Part shown: positions 1 through 7,672 of the stretch, piece after piece
Layout: each line of letters begins with the position of its first letter
How positions within the stretch are numbered: the first letter of the stretch is position 1
Made by a program: the position numbers and the translations under genes
The notes under the pieces: generated by a model
Seen by the model: only the letters and a program-made list of their open reading frames with translations
Told to the model about the DNA's origin: nothing
Databases searched by the model: none
Origin: CAYWNA01 sp964459305
Lineage (GTDB): Bacteria; Planctomycetota; Planctomycetia; Pirellulales; Pirellulaceae
Reading direction: 5' to 3'
Length of the DNA: 31,701 nucleotides
Assembly (NCBI GenBank): GCA_964459305.1
Contig: CAYWNA010000154.1
Span: 1 to 31,701 of the forward strand

Positions 1-7
1 ATTACGA

Positions 8-1199
8 TTAAGAAGGGCCGGTCATACGGTTACTGGGCTGTGAACGCTTACTGTGCAGGGGAATCGGATCGAGCAGCCATGCGTAAAGGCCGACAGATGC
101 AAGGATCACGTAACCCAGCAACGTGGCGAGATTCATCAAGGGCGCCTTGCGGTCTCGAGCCAAGAAGTAGCGGTTGGCCCAACCTCCCGGCCACCGCAGA
201 CTACGCGAACCCTGGAACGCGATACCGGTGACCCAACGAGTCTTCTGCCGAATGGATCGGCGAAACGTCTTGGGGAAATACTCTCGCGTGGCGACGAAAT
301 CCCGTCGGCCCGATTGTGCGTCCCTGCACCAGACACATGCGAAATGCGCAGCCGCGGCCATACGGTGAGCACGAATTCCCAATTCGTAATCTTCGGTGAG
401 GCTCGATTCGCTGAACACCTGGCCCCCGTTCTCGCGCCGAAGACGTTCGACCAAGGATCGCGACAATGCCGTTCCTACGCCGGCCGACGGCACCGCGGCA
501 CCCAGTTTCGCCCGCACCAACAGTTCCTTGGTGTGAGCTTCGGCGAATTCGTCGATATACGTCCCCGCGACCAACTGCCGGAAGGAGCAGTGCAGCGAAA
601 AGACAGGGATCTGAATGAAATCGAAGCGATCCAGAAGATGATTCGCCAGTTTCAAGCTCAATGGGTGAATCACGTCCTCGGCATCGTGCATCAGGAACGC
701 ATCAAACTTGACACGACGCATCCGCTCGTACTCGAAGATTTTCTCAATCAAGTGATTAAGGACCTGCCCCTTCGACGTCGGGCCAGGACGGTCGTTGACA
801 ACGGGGCAGACGTTAGCGATTACCCCAGACGCCGCACGGACCTCCGCTTGAGTCCTGGGATCGTTAGGATACTCCCGTGAAGAAGAAGTATTCTCGATAG
901 TCAATTCGCGAAGCGTTGCCCGTCAACATACGCGCGATCACCTGCCATTCCTCCCAGGCAGGCACGATGATCGCGATTGCTTTTTCGCTCTTGCGACACA
1001 TCTCTTCCGTTTCATCTGCTCCGAGACGCCGAGGCCGGCAGCCCGCCAGCCACGCGACCAAGTCGACAAAGAAATCGTCAAGTCCCGACAATGCGTAAAC
1101 GCAGCCCAGCACGACCAAAACGTCCAAGCAGATGGCATTGCATTCAGCAAGGAAACAGGACAAGTCTGGGAAGATCTTTAGCAGTTGAACGAAGTCCAT
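8..1199 (-). pseudogene. NfrB-like membrane glycosyltransferase (GT2), frameshifted
   Basis: Two overlapping minus-strand frames (1199-864 and 904-8) together read as one family 2 glycosyltransferase like the phage N4 adsorption protein NfrB. The first frame gives a membrane segment followed by SGLDDFFVDL and the start of the nucleotide-sugar fold (IIVPAWEEWQVIARML). It breaks just after FFFTG. The second frame resumes with YPNDPRTQAEV, then the acidic motif MHDAEDVIHPLSLK and QKTRW, the QxxRW motif of processive GT2 enzymes, and one more hydrophobic stretch. The frames differ by one register near 872, equal to one extra base or two missing bases. The reading frame also stops at 8 soon after a single C-terminal membrane segment, earlier than I expect for this family, so the 3' end may be decayed as well. 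The family normally sits in the inner membrane and makes or exports a polysaccharide. A sequencing error at the shift is the alternative to a true pseudogene. Confidence 0.72.
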
Positions 1200-1763
1200 C
1201 GTTGCAGGGCGCCCTTAACCACCATCGAAAGCGAAGACCCAATTGACCATTCGACGAGCATTCACGGCGTCAGGTTCCGACCAAGCCGCCGACACACCGA
1301 GCCCCTCAGCCAAAGATTCCCCCATCTCTGCGTTCCACTAAATATGTCGCCGTTCAATTAGCGGATCCGAACCAAAAGAACCCGCCGGAGCCATACATGA
1401 CCGAAGGGGTCTCATTGACAAGTGAGTCGCACATCTGGTTTTGTCGCTATGCGCGATGCGTTATTCACATTTCCTATTCTTTGCATGCACACCATCTTAT
1501 CCATCTTGACAAAATTGTCAAGTCGCTCCAGGCAGATGGGGAACCAAGGTGCTTTCAGCAAGTTCTTTTGCATACAGGACTTACGAAACGCGATCGGGGA
1601 ATATCCCCACGAGCGACGAGGAGAGCATCGAAGTCTCGGCAAGACCGCCTGCCATGAGCAGAAGCACACTGCGACACGACCGAGAAGTGGACGACCGTTC
1701 GCTGGAGCACGGCCCCCCACAAAGACACGTTTTCCACGGTTTATCGACGCCCCCTCCAGAAGA
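1200..1763. other. Gene-free spacer upstream of the NfrB-like pseudogene
   Basis: I see no convincing coding sequence here. The open frames show no recognisable motif. The stretch around 1440-1530 is more AT-rich than its surroundings and holds a short inverted repeat, listed separately. It probably contains the decayed 5' part of the transposase relic that follows. Confidence 0.5.
1505..1522. promoter_or_regulatory. 8-bp inverted repeat, operator-like
   Basis: CTTGACAA and TTGTCAAG are perfect inverted copies separated by two A residues. The left arm contains a TTGACA -35 hexamer, but I see no matching -10 box 16-18 bases downstream. It could be an operator or a leftover of a mobile element regulatory region; the role is inferred only from symmetry. 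Confidence 0.3.
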
Positions 1764-2081
1764 ATGCATTGGCCGGGATCGTGGTACACCGAGACGGAAG
1801 TCGCCATGCCCAGCGGCGAACTCGTGTCGATGAAGTTGGCGGAGATGGGTTTGTGGATCGGTAGCCGCAGGGAGGGTCTGTGGGGCCGTGAGGTTCGTGA
1901 GCTGACTGCCAGCGGGCATCAGACAAGTCTGATCAGCTCGGCCTATGGCCTGTTGAGCCCAGAAAATGCGGCGTACCTATTCAGCCGATGGTCCCGCGAA
2001 AATCTCTTCCGCTACATGACGGAACACTTTGCCATGGTGACGGGGATTTCTTCCGCAAGCCTCTGTGGGCCACACGATTAA
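1764..2081 (+). pseudogene. Transposase C-terminal relic (DDE-type, planctomycete family)
   Basis: The frame read from 1764 gives a continuous transposase-like C-terminus: an MPSGE segment, LAEMGLWIG, then LWGREVRELTASGHQTS, ISSAYG and FSRWSRENLFRYMTEHFAM. This order (a basic REVR helix, GHQTS, then an F-S-R-W-x-x-E-N-x-F-x-Y-M helix) is one I recognise from full-length transposases in planctomycete genomes. The similarity ends abruptly near 2036, and the frame stops at 2081 without the usual downstream segment. No N-terminal part is visible upstream. No start codon or ribosome site is convincing, so this is an inactive fragment. I cannot assign the IS family with certainty. Confidence 0.6.
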
Positions 2082-2416
2082 GGAGCTTGCTGACAGATAC
2101 TCCACAACGCAAAAAACGCGCTAAACCGCAAAATAGAGCACGCACCCGACCAGAGACAAACGACTCCGGGCTGGAAGCGGCACGCGCGCCGTGGAATGGC
2201 CTGCGGTTGCGCGTCAAGGCCCTCGACTTTACACGGATGCAGATCGCGGAGCGCGATAGGAACGGCCGACAGACTCGGGGACACGCTGTTGCATCGAGAC
2301 ATCTCCAGGGCATTGCGGGAACGGAAATCACATCGGACAGTCAAATGCGTTACACTATGTACGAAACGGGCGACAGTCTTGATGCCAAACGCGGCGTATC
2401 AAAATGGAGAGCCAGA
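2082..2416 (+). other. Spacer between transposase relic and ceramidase-like gene
   Basis: A reading frame joins this stretch to the ceramidase-like gene, but its translation is rich in Arg and Thr with no recognisable domain, and it runs out of frame from the relic. I treat it as non-coding. It presumably holds the promoter of the ceramidase/TPP operon, though no clear -35/-10 pair stands out. Confidence 0.45.
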
Positions 2417-3808
2417 ATGATGCGAAAAGTGGCGTTCGTGATCGGGTTTGCCTGCCTCAGCTTGTCCTCTGCCGCAGTGCCGGCCGACGACGCGGCGGGT
2501 TGGCGCACTGGTGTGGCTTCGGTGGTGATCACCCCGGAGGGGCCGATGTGGATGGCTGGGTATGCTGCTCGAAAGAAGCCGTCCGAGGGCAAAGTTCATG
2601 ATTTGCATGCGAAGGCGTTGGCGATCGAGGATGCTGACAGTACGAGGCTGGTGATCGTGACCGTGGACTTGATCAGCGTGCCGCGGCCAATCCGCGATTG
2701 GCTGGAGAAAAAGGTTCACGAGAAATACCAGCTACCGCCGGACGGGTTGATGATCAACTGCTCGCACACGCACTGTGGCCCGGAAGTGCGGACCACGCCG
2801 TCGTCGCTGCGCGGCCTGGAACCGGAGCGAGCCCGGCAGGCACAGGAGTACGTGCGGTCGCTGCAGGAAGAACTTGCATCGCTCGTGGGCCAGGCTTTGG
2901 AGGCTCTTGCGCCAGCGAAACTGTCTTACTGTCACGCCCGGTGCGGATTTGCTATGAACCGGCGCACGCCTACCGCCAACGGCTTTCGCAACTTTCCCAA
3001 CCCGGATGCTCCGGTCGATCACGACGTGCCTGTGTTGCGCGTCGAAGGGGCCGACGGCAAATTGCAGGCGATGCTGTTCGGCTACGCCTGCCACAGCACG
3101 ACGTTGGGGTTCTACCAGTTCTGTGGCGACTATGGCGGATTTGCTCAGTTGTATCTGGAAGAGTCCCATCCCGGGGCAGCGGCTCTGTTCGTTGCGGGCT
3201 GCGGTGCCGACCAAAACCCCTATCCGCGAAGCGAATTGGCGTTGGCTGAACAACACGGCCGGTCGCTGGCCAACGCCGTCGAGGCGGCGTTGATCACCAC
3301 TCCTCGGCCGCTGACCGGCAAGCTGCGTTCGGCCTACAATATCGTCACGTTAGAATACGCGTCCCCGCCCACGCGCGACGAGTTGACCGAGCGGGCGCAG
3401 TCGAAGAACAAATACGAGCGTGCGCACGCGGAGAACTTGCTGATTCAACTGGAAGAGGACGGCAAGATCCGCGACAGCTATCCCTGTCCGGTCCAGGTGG
3501 TTCAATTCGGCGACGCGTTGACGCTGGTAGCTCTGCCGGGCGAGACGGTTGTGGATTTTTCATTGCGGTTGAAACGCGAATTGACCGAACCAAACGGTGC
3601 GTCGCGGGCGATCTGGGTGGCGGGCTATTCGAACGACGTGTTCGCCTATGTCCCCAGTCGCCGCGTGCTGTTGGAAGGCGGTTACGAGGCCGAGAGTGCA
3701 ATGAAGTACATGACGACCATCGTACAACCTGGGGCGTTTGCCCCGTCGGTCGAAGAGAAGATCATCTCCAAGGTCCACGAACTGAATCGCAGACTGAAGG
3801 AGGACTGA
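2417..3808 (+). CDS. Exported neutral/alkaline ceramidase N-terminal domain protein
   Basis: The 463-residue product starts at adjacent ATG codons (2417 and 2420), 6 bases after GGAGA at 2406-2410. A longer open frame exists upstream but lacks a domain and a ribosome site. Residues 2-25 form a signal peptide ending near AVPADD. The rest matches the catalytic domain of non-lysosomal ceramidases (PF04734): early GVASVVITPEGPMWMAGY, the metal-binding SHTHCGP with His117 and His119, and YACHSTTLG with His226. The C-terminal Ig-like domain of full-length neutral ceramidases is absent. Planctomycetes carry many such short paralogues whose substrates are unknown, so an amidase acting on an N-acyl compound is an inference. 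The stop codon lies two bases before the next start, and the next gene's ribosome site overlaps the last codons. Confidence 0.85.
   Translation: MMRKVAFVIGFACLSLSSAAVPADDAAGWRTGVASVVITPEGPMWMAGYAARKKPSEGKVHDLHAKALAIEDADSTRLVIVTVDLISVPRPIRDWLEKKVHEKYQLPPDGLMINCSHTHCGPEVRTTPSSLRGLEPERARQAQEYVRSLQEELASLVGQALEALAPAKLSYCHARCGFAMNRRTPTANGFRNFPNPDAPVDHDVPVLRVEGADGKLQAMLFGYACHSTTLGFYQFCGDYGGFAQLYLEESHPGAAALFVAGCGADQNPYPRSELALAEQHGRSLANAVEAALITTPRPLTGKLRSAYNIVTLEYASPPTRDELTERAQSKNKYERAHAENLLIQLEEDGKIRDSYPCPVQVVQFGDALTLVALPGETVVDFSLRLKRELTEPNGASRAIWVAGYSNDVFAYVPSRRVLLEGGYEAESAMKYMTTIVQPGAFAPSVEEKIISKVHELNRRLKED
3797..3803 (+). promoter_or_regulatory. Shine-Dalgarno setting the GTG start at 3811
   Basis: AAGGAGG lies 7 bases before GTG at 3811 and overlaps the last codons of the ceramidase-like gene. 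This fixes a GTG start for the TPP enzyme and implies translational coupling of the two genes. Confidence 0.75.
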
Positions 3809-3810
3809 CC

Positions 3811-5445
3811 GTGCAAGGTAGTGATGCGATTGCGGAGATTCTGAAGATCGAGGGCGTCGAGCAGGTCTTTTGCTTTCCCTTTACGCCGATCATCGAGTCG
3901 CTGGCCGAGGCCGGGATTCGGCCCGTTGTCGCTCGGCAGGAGCGGGTGGCTGAGAACATGGCAGACGGGTTTTCGCGCACCACGTGCGGCCGGCGGATTG
4001 GTGTTGTCACCGTGCAGCAGAGCGCAGGTGTGGAGAACGCATTCGCGGGAATTGCACAAGCGCGGACCGATTCCAGCCCAATTCTATTCCTTCCCGGGCA
4101 TCCTGGACGCGATTTCGTTGGTGTGCCGCCCACGTTCGACGCCGTGCCGAATTACCATACGATCACCAAGTGGGCCGACATGATCCCGTCGGCGGCATCG
4201 GTGCCACAGCGGATGCGACGTGCATTTACGCTGTTGCGGTCCGGGCGGCCGGGACCAGTGCTCCTGGAAGTTCCAGTGGACGTGGCCAAGGAGGAGTTCC
4301 CCGGCGGGCTTGACTATCGACCGGTCCCGCCGTCGCGCAGTGCCGCCGACCCGGAGGCGATACACGATGCCGTCCGCCTTTTGCTGGCCGCGGAACGTCC
4401 GATGATCTGGGCGGGCCAAGGAGTACTCTATGCGGATGCTTCCGAGGAACTCACACAGTTCGCCGAACTACTGGGCTCGCCGGTGATGACCACGTTGCTG
4501 GGCAAGAGTGCCTTCAACGAGCGACATCCGCTTTCGCTGGGCACCGGCTCATACAGTTGCACCGCCATGGTTACGGACTATTTGCAGCATTGTGATGCGG
4601 TGTTCGCCATCGGCGCAAGCCTGACCCGATCGATCTTCGCACCTGTCATTCCAACCGGAAAGCTCATCGTCCATGCGACCGTCGATGCACGGGATCTCAA
4701 CAAGGATTATCCCGCCGACATATCGATTCTCGCGGACGCTAGATTGACACTGCAACAAATGATCGAAGAGATTCGATCGCAACAGGGCGATGGCGACGGA
4801 GCAAGACGGTCTGCGGCCGAAGCCCACGTGGCCGGCGTGCGGGCGACGTGGCGGGGGCGTTGGATGCGGAAGCTGGCGTCTGGTGAGGTTCCGATCAATC
4901 CGTATCGCGTGATCGGCGAGTTCATGAGAGCCATCGATCCAACGCAGGCGATCGTGATTCATGATTCGGGAAACCCTCGCGATCAGCTTGTTCCGTTGTA
5001 CGAGTCGCTCAATCCGCGCGGGTACATCGGCTGGGGACATTCTACTCAGCTCGGATTTTCGCTAGGTGCGGCGATGGGTGCCAAGTTGGCCGAGCCTGAG
5101 AAGTTGGTCGTCAATTTCATGGGTGATGCGGCTTTCGGGATGGTCGGCATGGACATCGAGACGGCCGTGCGCGAGCGGATTCCTATCCTGACGCTGTTGG
5201 TGAACAATTCCGCGATGGGTAACTACGAGACACACATTCCAAAGGCATGCGAGCGGTTTGGAACGAAGTTGCTGAGCGGCAACTACAGCGAGGTCGCTCG
5301 GGGGCTGGGCGCCTACACAGAACGGATTAAAGACCCCGACGAAATCGCTACCGCCCTAGGACGCGGTATCGCCGCCACTCGCGAAGGGCGCCCCGCCTTG
5401 TTGGAGTTCATCACCTGCGAAGAACCCGACATGGCGATTCCGTGA
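3811..5445 (+). CDS. Thiamine diphosphate-dependent enzyme, acetolactate synthase-like
   Basis: The 544-residue product has the three-domain layout of the TPP decarboxylase/acetolactate synthase superfamily. The N-terminal pyrimidine-binding domain carries the catalytic Glu44 in ARQERVAENMADGFSR. The central domain carries ERPMIWAGQGV. The C-terminal PP-binding domain carries the metal motif FMGDAAFGM (Asp439) followed 27 residues later by Asn466 in LLVNNSAMGNY. There is no signal peptide, so it should be cytoplasmic. It lacks specific signatures of IlvB, and no small subunit is adjacent, so biosynthetic acetolactate synthase is unlikely. A 2-oxo acid decarboxylase, carboligase or sulfoacetaldehyde acetyltransferase-type role is possible but not decided by the sequence. 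It follows the exported ceramidase-like gene with a 2-base gap and a strong overlapping ribosome site, so the two are co-translated. Confidence 0.85.
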   Translation: MQGSDAIAEILKIEGVEQVFCFPFTPIIESLAEAGIRPVVARQERVAENMADGFSRTTCGRRIGVVTVQQSAGVENAFAGIAQARTDSSPILFLPGHPGRDFVGVPPTFDAVPNYHTITKWADMIPSAASVPQRMRRAFTLLRSGRPGPVLLEVPVDVAKEEFPGGLDYRPVPPSRSAADPEAIHDAVRLLLAAERPMIWAGQGVLYADASEELTQFAELLGSPVMTTLLGKSAFNERHPLSLGTGSYSCTAMVTDYLQHCDAVFAIGASLTRSIFAPVIPTGKLIVHATVDARDLNKDYPADISILADARLTLQQMIEEIRSQQGDGDGARRSAAEAHVAGVRATWRGRWMRKLASGEVPINPYRVIGEFMRAIDPTQAIVIHDSGNPRDQLVPLYESLNPRGYIGWGHSTQLGFSLGAAMGAKLAEPEKLVVNFMGDAAFGMVGMDIETAVRERIPILTLLVNNSAMGNYETHIPKACERFGTKLLSGNYSEVARGLGAYTERIKDPDEIATALGRGIAATREGRPALLEFITCEEPDMAIP

Positions 5446-5485
5446 GTAAGGATCCCTGCCGAAATTATGCTGGCATTTGTTCGAT

Positions 5486-5552
5486 GTAGCCGAACTCGCC
5501 AGAGTTTGGTTTTTCCCATGCAAAGCGACCAGAGTCTGGCGACTTCGGCTAC
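5486..5552. repeat. REP/BIME-like palindrome, GTAG...CTAC (family a)
   Basis: Left arm 5486-5510 and right arm 5528-5552 are inverted copies matching at 22 of 25 positions, with a 17-base centre. The left arm begins GTAGCCGAACTCGCCAGAG and also folds on itself (CCGAACTC with GAGTTTGG, one G-T pair). The element therefore contains two small hairpins, each with GTAG at its 5' foot, facing each other. It sits 40 bases after the TPP gene stop. Confidence 0.75.
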
Positions 5553-5665
5553 CATGAATTCAGGGTCTATTTCAGAGCAAATCCTAGTCCTACTCGCCGG
5601 TCCCTCGTGACTATGCTACAAAATGTACATGTTGGCAGACTGAATCAGATAGGGAGAGTATCACC

Positions 5666-5872
5666 GTGATCTTGGAGTGTGTCCGGTCGCGCAAACGCTG
5701 TGCGGCGGACGTGGCCATCGGGGCCAGTTCGGTAAACGTCTGCCACGTCGGCAACATCGCCTACTGGCTGAACCGACCGCTGAAGTGGGATCCGGTCAAG
5801 ATCGAATTCGTCGGTGACGACGAGGCAAACCGTTACGCGTCGCGGGCCATGCGCGAACCGTGGAGTTTGTAG
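5666..5872 (+). pseudogene. C-terminal remnant of a Gfo/Idh/MocA oxidoreductase
   Basis: A 68-codon frame starting at GTG reads as the extreme C-terminus of a Gfo/Idh/MocA family oxidoreductase: a FLECV-like start, then VCHVGNIAYWLNRPLKWDPV, then GDDEANRYASRAMREPWSL. The intact oxidoreductase just downstream ends in the related pattern IVWDPV, GDEQASRM, YREPWRL. No nucleotide-binding domain is present upstream, so it cannot be a functional enzyme. A decent ribosome site (GGGAG from 5652) lies about 7 bases before the GTG, which may be chance. It looks like the scar of a lost tandem paralogue. The stop is TAG at 5870-5872. Confidence 0.75.
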
Positions 5873-5957
5873 TGCCCCGTCGCACCTGAACCGAAGAACG
5901 TATTTCTGAGATAACGATTTCCGAAAACACAGCACAGGCCAACGGGAGGAATGGATC

Positions 5958-7226
5958 ATGATCCGCAAGCGAGCCTTTTCACGACGCAATTTCCTGAAGA
6001 GTACAGTGGGCGTGGCAGGTGCTGTGGCAGCCGCGCCGCACTTCGTTCCAGCCAGCGCCCTGGGCGCGGAAGGGAAACCGCCGGCCAGCGAACGGGTGAC
6101 GATCGGTCTGATCGGCTGCGGCGGGCGAGGAAGCGGGGTGTTTCGAGGGCTCATCGGCAGCGGTGGCCAGCCAATCGCCGTGAGTGACGCATGGAAGGAT
6201 CGTCGGGAGCATTGGGCCGAGCAGATCAAGGGCACGGCATACGCCGACTTCCGCGAGATGTTGGCCCGCGACGACCTGGACGCCGTCTGCATCGGCACCC
6301 TCGACTGCTGGCACGTACACCACACGGTGGCTGCTGCCAAAGCCGGCAAGGACATGTATACCGAGAAGCCGCTGGGCGTCTGCCTCCACGAGGATCTCGT
6401 CTGTCGCGACGTCGTCCGGCGTTACGAGCGCATGTTCCAGTACGGAACGCAGCAGCGCTCCAGCGCCCACTGCCGTTATGGCTGCGAGTTGGTGCGCAGC
6501 GGCAAGATTGGCGAGATCAAGGAACTCCTGGTGATTGCCCCGGATAGCGCGCCAGGCGGCTCGAACGCGCCGCAGCCCGTGCCGCCAAACCTGGATTACG
6601 ACATGTGGCTCGGTCCTGCTCCCTGGCGGCCCTATTGCGGTCAGGCGACCGGCGGTAACGCATGGTGGCACGACTACAACTATGCGATTGGGTTCATCGC
6701 CGGTTGGGGCGCCCATCCACTGGATATCCTCGTGTGGGGCTACGACACGCACCTGGCCGGGAAGTGGGCGGTGGAAGGCACATCGACCATCCCAGAGAAG
6801 GGGCGCAACAATGTGGTCATGAAATGGGACGTTGATATTGGGTTCGAAAACGGTGTGAAGATGAAGTTTCTTCCCGGCCCCAACTATACCCAGTTCACCG
6901 GGACCGAGGGCTGGATCGGGATTTCGCGCGGCGGCATCAAGGCCGATCCACCATCGTTGCTCGACATCAAGCTCGGACCGGACGACGTGCATCTCCCGCA
7001 GAGCGGCAACCACGGCGGCAACTTCCTCGAAGCGGTCAAGACCCGCCAAGACCCGGTGAGCAACATCGAAGATGCCGTGCACAGCGACATCATCAGCCAT
7101 GTATCGGACCTTGCCATCCGCTGCGGTCGGAAGATCGTGTGGGACCCGGTCGCCGAAGAGATCATCGGCGACGAACAGGCATCGCGCATGCTCACCCGTG
7201 CCTACCGCGAGCCGTGGCGACTTTGA
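5958..7226 (+). CDS. Tat-exported Gfo/Idh/MocA family oxidoreductase
   Basis: The 422-residue product starts at ATG 5958, 7 bases after GGGAGGA at 5944-5950. It opens with a twin-arginine signal (SRRNFLKS, Arg9-Arg10, then a hydrophobic Ala/Val stretch), so it should be exported folded with its cofactor. The Rossmann motif is GLIGCGGRG (residues 50-58). The EKP motif that contacts the nicotinamide is at Glu136-Lys137-Pro138, and GAHPLDI with His253 is the usual catalytic region. The C-terminus ends in YREPWRL, typical of the planctomycete and Bacteroidetes members. These enzymes oxidise or epimerise sugars, cyclitols or aminosugars with bound NAD(P); the substrate is not shown here. It stands alone, with a remnant of a paralogue upstream and a hairpin terminator downstream. 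Confidence 0.9.
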   Translation: MIRKRAFSRRNFLKSTVGVAGAVAAAPHFVPASALGAEGKPPASERVTIGLIGCGGRGSGVFRGLIGSGGQPIAVSDAWKDRREHWAEQIKGTAYADFREMLARDDLDAVCIGTLDCWHVHHTVAAAKAGKDMYTEKPLGVCLHEDLVCRDVVRRYERMFQYGTQQRSSAHCRYGCELVRSGKIGEIKELLVIAPDSAPGGSNAPQPVPPNLDYDMWLGPAPWRPYCGQATGGNAWWHDYNYAIGFIAGWGAHPLDILVWGYDTHLAGKWAVEGTSTIPEKGRNNVVMKWDVDIGFENGVKMKFLPGPNYTQFTGTEGWIGISRGGIKADPPSLLDIKLGPDDVHLPQSGNHGGNFLEAVKTRQDPVSNIEDAVHSDIISHVSDLAIRCGRKIVWDPVAEEIIGDEQASRMLTRAYREPWRL

Positions 7227-7672
7227 TTGCGACATGATTTCTCGCTCTGCGGAACGCCACGGAGGATGCTCCCGACGGAACGCGCACCCTCGAACCAAAT
7301 TGGCCCATTCTTTGCGATGAATGGCTCGTCGGAGGAAGAACGGCGAGCCATTTTTCTATTCTTGTCGCGAATGCGGTGGGCGTAAGCTTCGGCGTAGCTT
7401 GTGGATGCGTCGATTTGTGCCATTCATATGTTTGATCTTGTATGGCACACGGTAATCGAGTATAAGCCTGCCCTCTTCTTGTTTGGGATGGTCGACTCGT
7501 CAGCATCTCAATCCGACTAATTGTGTTTTTCCTATCGGGCCAACGCAGCACGGTGGTCCTCCAATTCCAAGCGTTGACTGTGCCTCCAGTCGCATCATTA
7601 CATCGAAACAGTCTGGTCTTATCTCAATTTCCGCAAAGAACGTGGGACGAAAACGAAGGACGGGTATCAGCG
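7227..7672 (+). other. Spacer with terminator, before the repeat-rich secreted protein
   Basis: Apart from the terminator at 7320-7358 I see no gene. A weak promoter-like pair (TTGTAT at 7438, TATAAG at 7461, 17-base spacing) would leave a leader of about 200 bases before the next ATG, but it is too weak to list as a promoter. Confidence 0.45.
7320..7358 (+). terminator. Rho-independent terminator after the oxidoreductase gene
   Basis: AATGGCTCG (7320-7328) pairs perfectly with CGAGCCATT (7344-7352) across a 15-base loop. The descending arm runs into TTTTTCTATT. It lies 93 bases after the oxidoreductase stop on the same strand. Confidence 0.7.

Noticed and set aside
5979..7298. 439-codon frame antisense to the Tat-exported oxidoreductase
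   Set aside because: It mirrors the oxidoreductase gene, has no ribosome site and no motif.
7255..7320. tRNA-like GGTTCGA on the minus strand
   Set aside because: The bases around it cannot form a T-arm or acceptor stem, and no anticodon arm is present.
7438..7466. TTGTAT / TATAAG promoter-like pair
   Set aside because: The -35 matches only 3 of 6 consensus bases; too weak to annotate.
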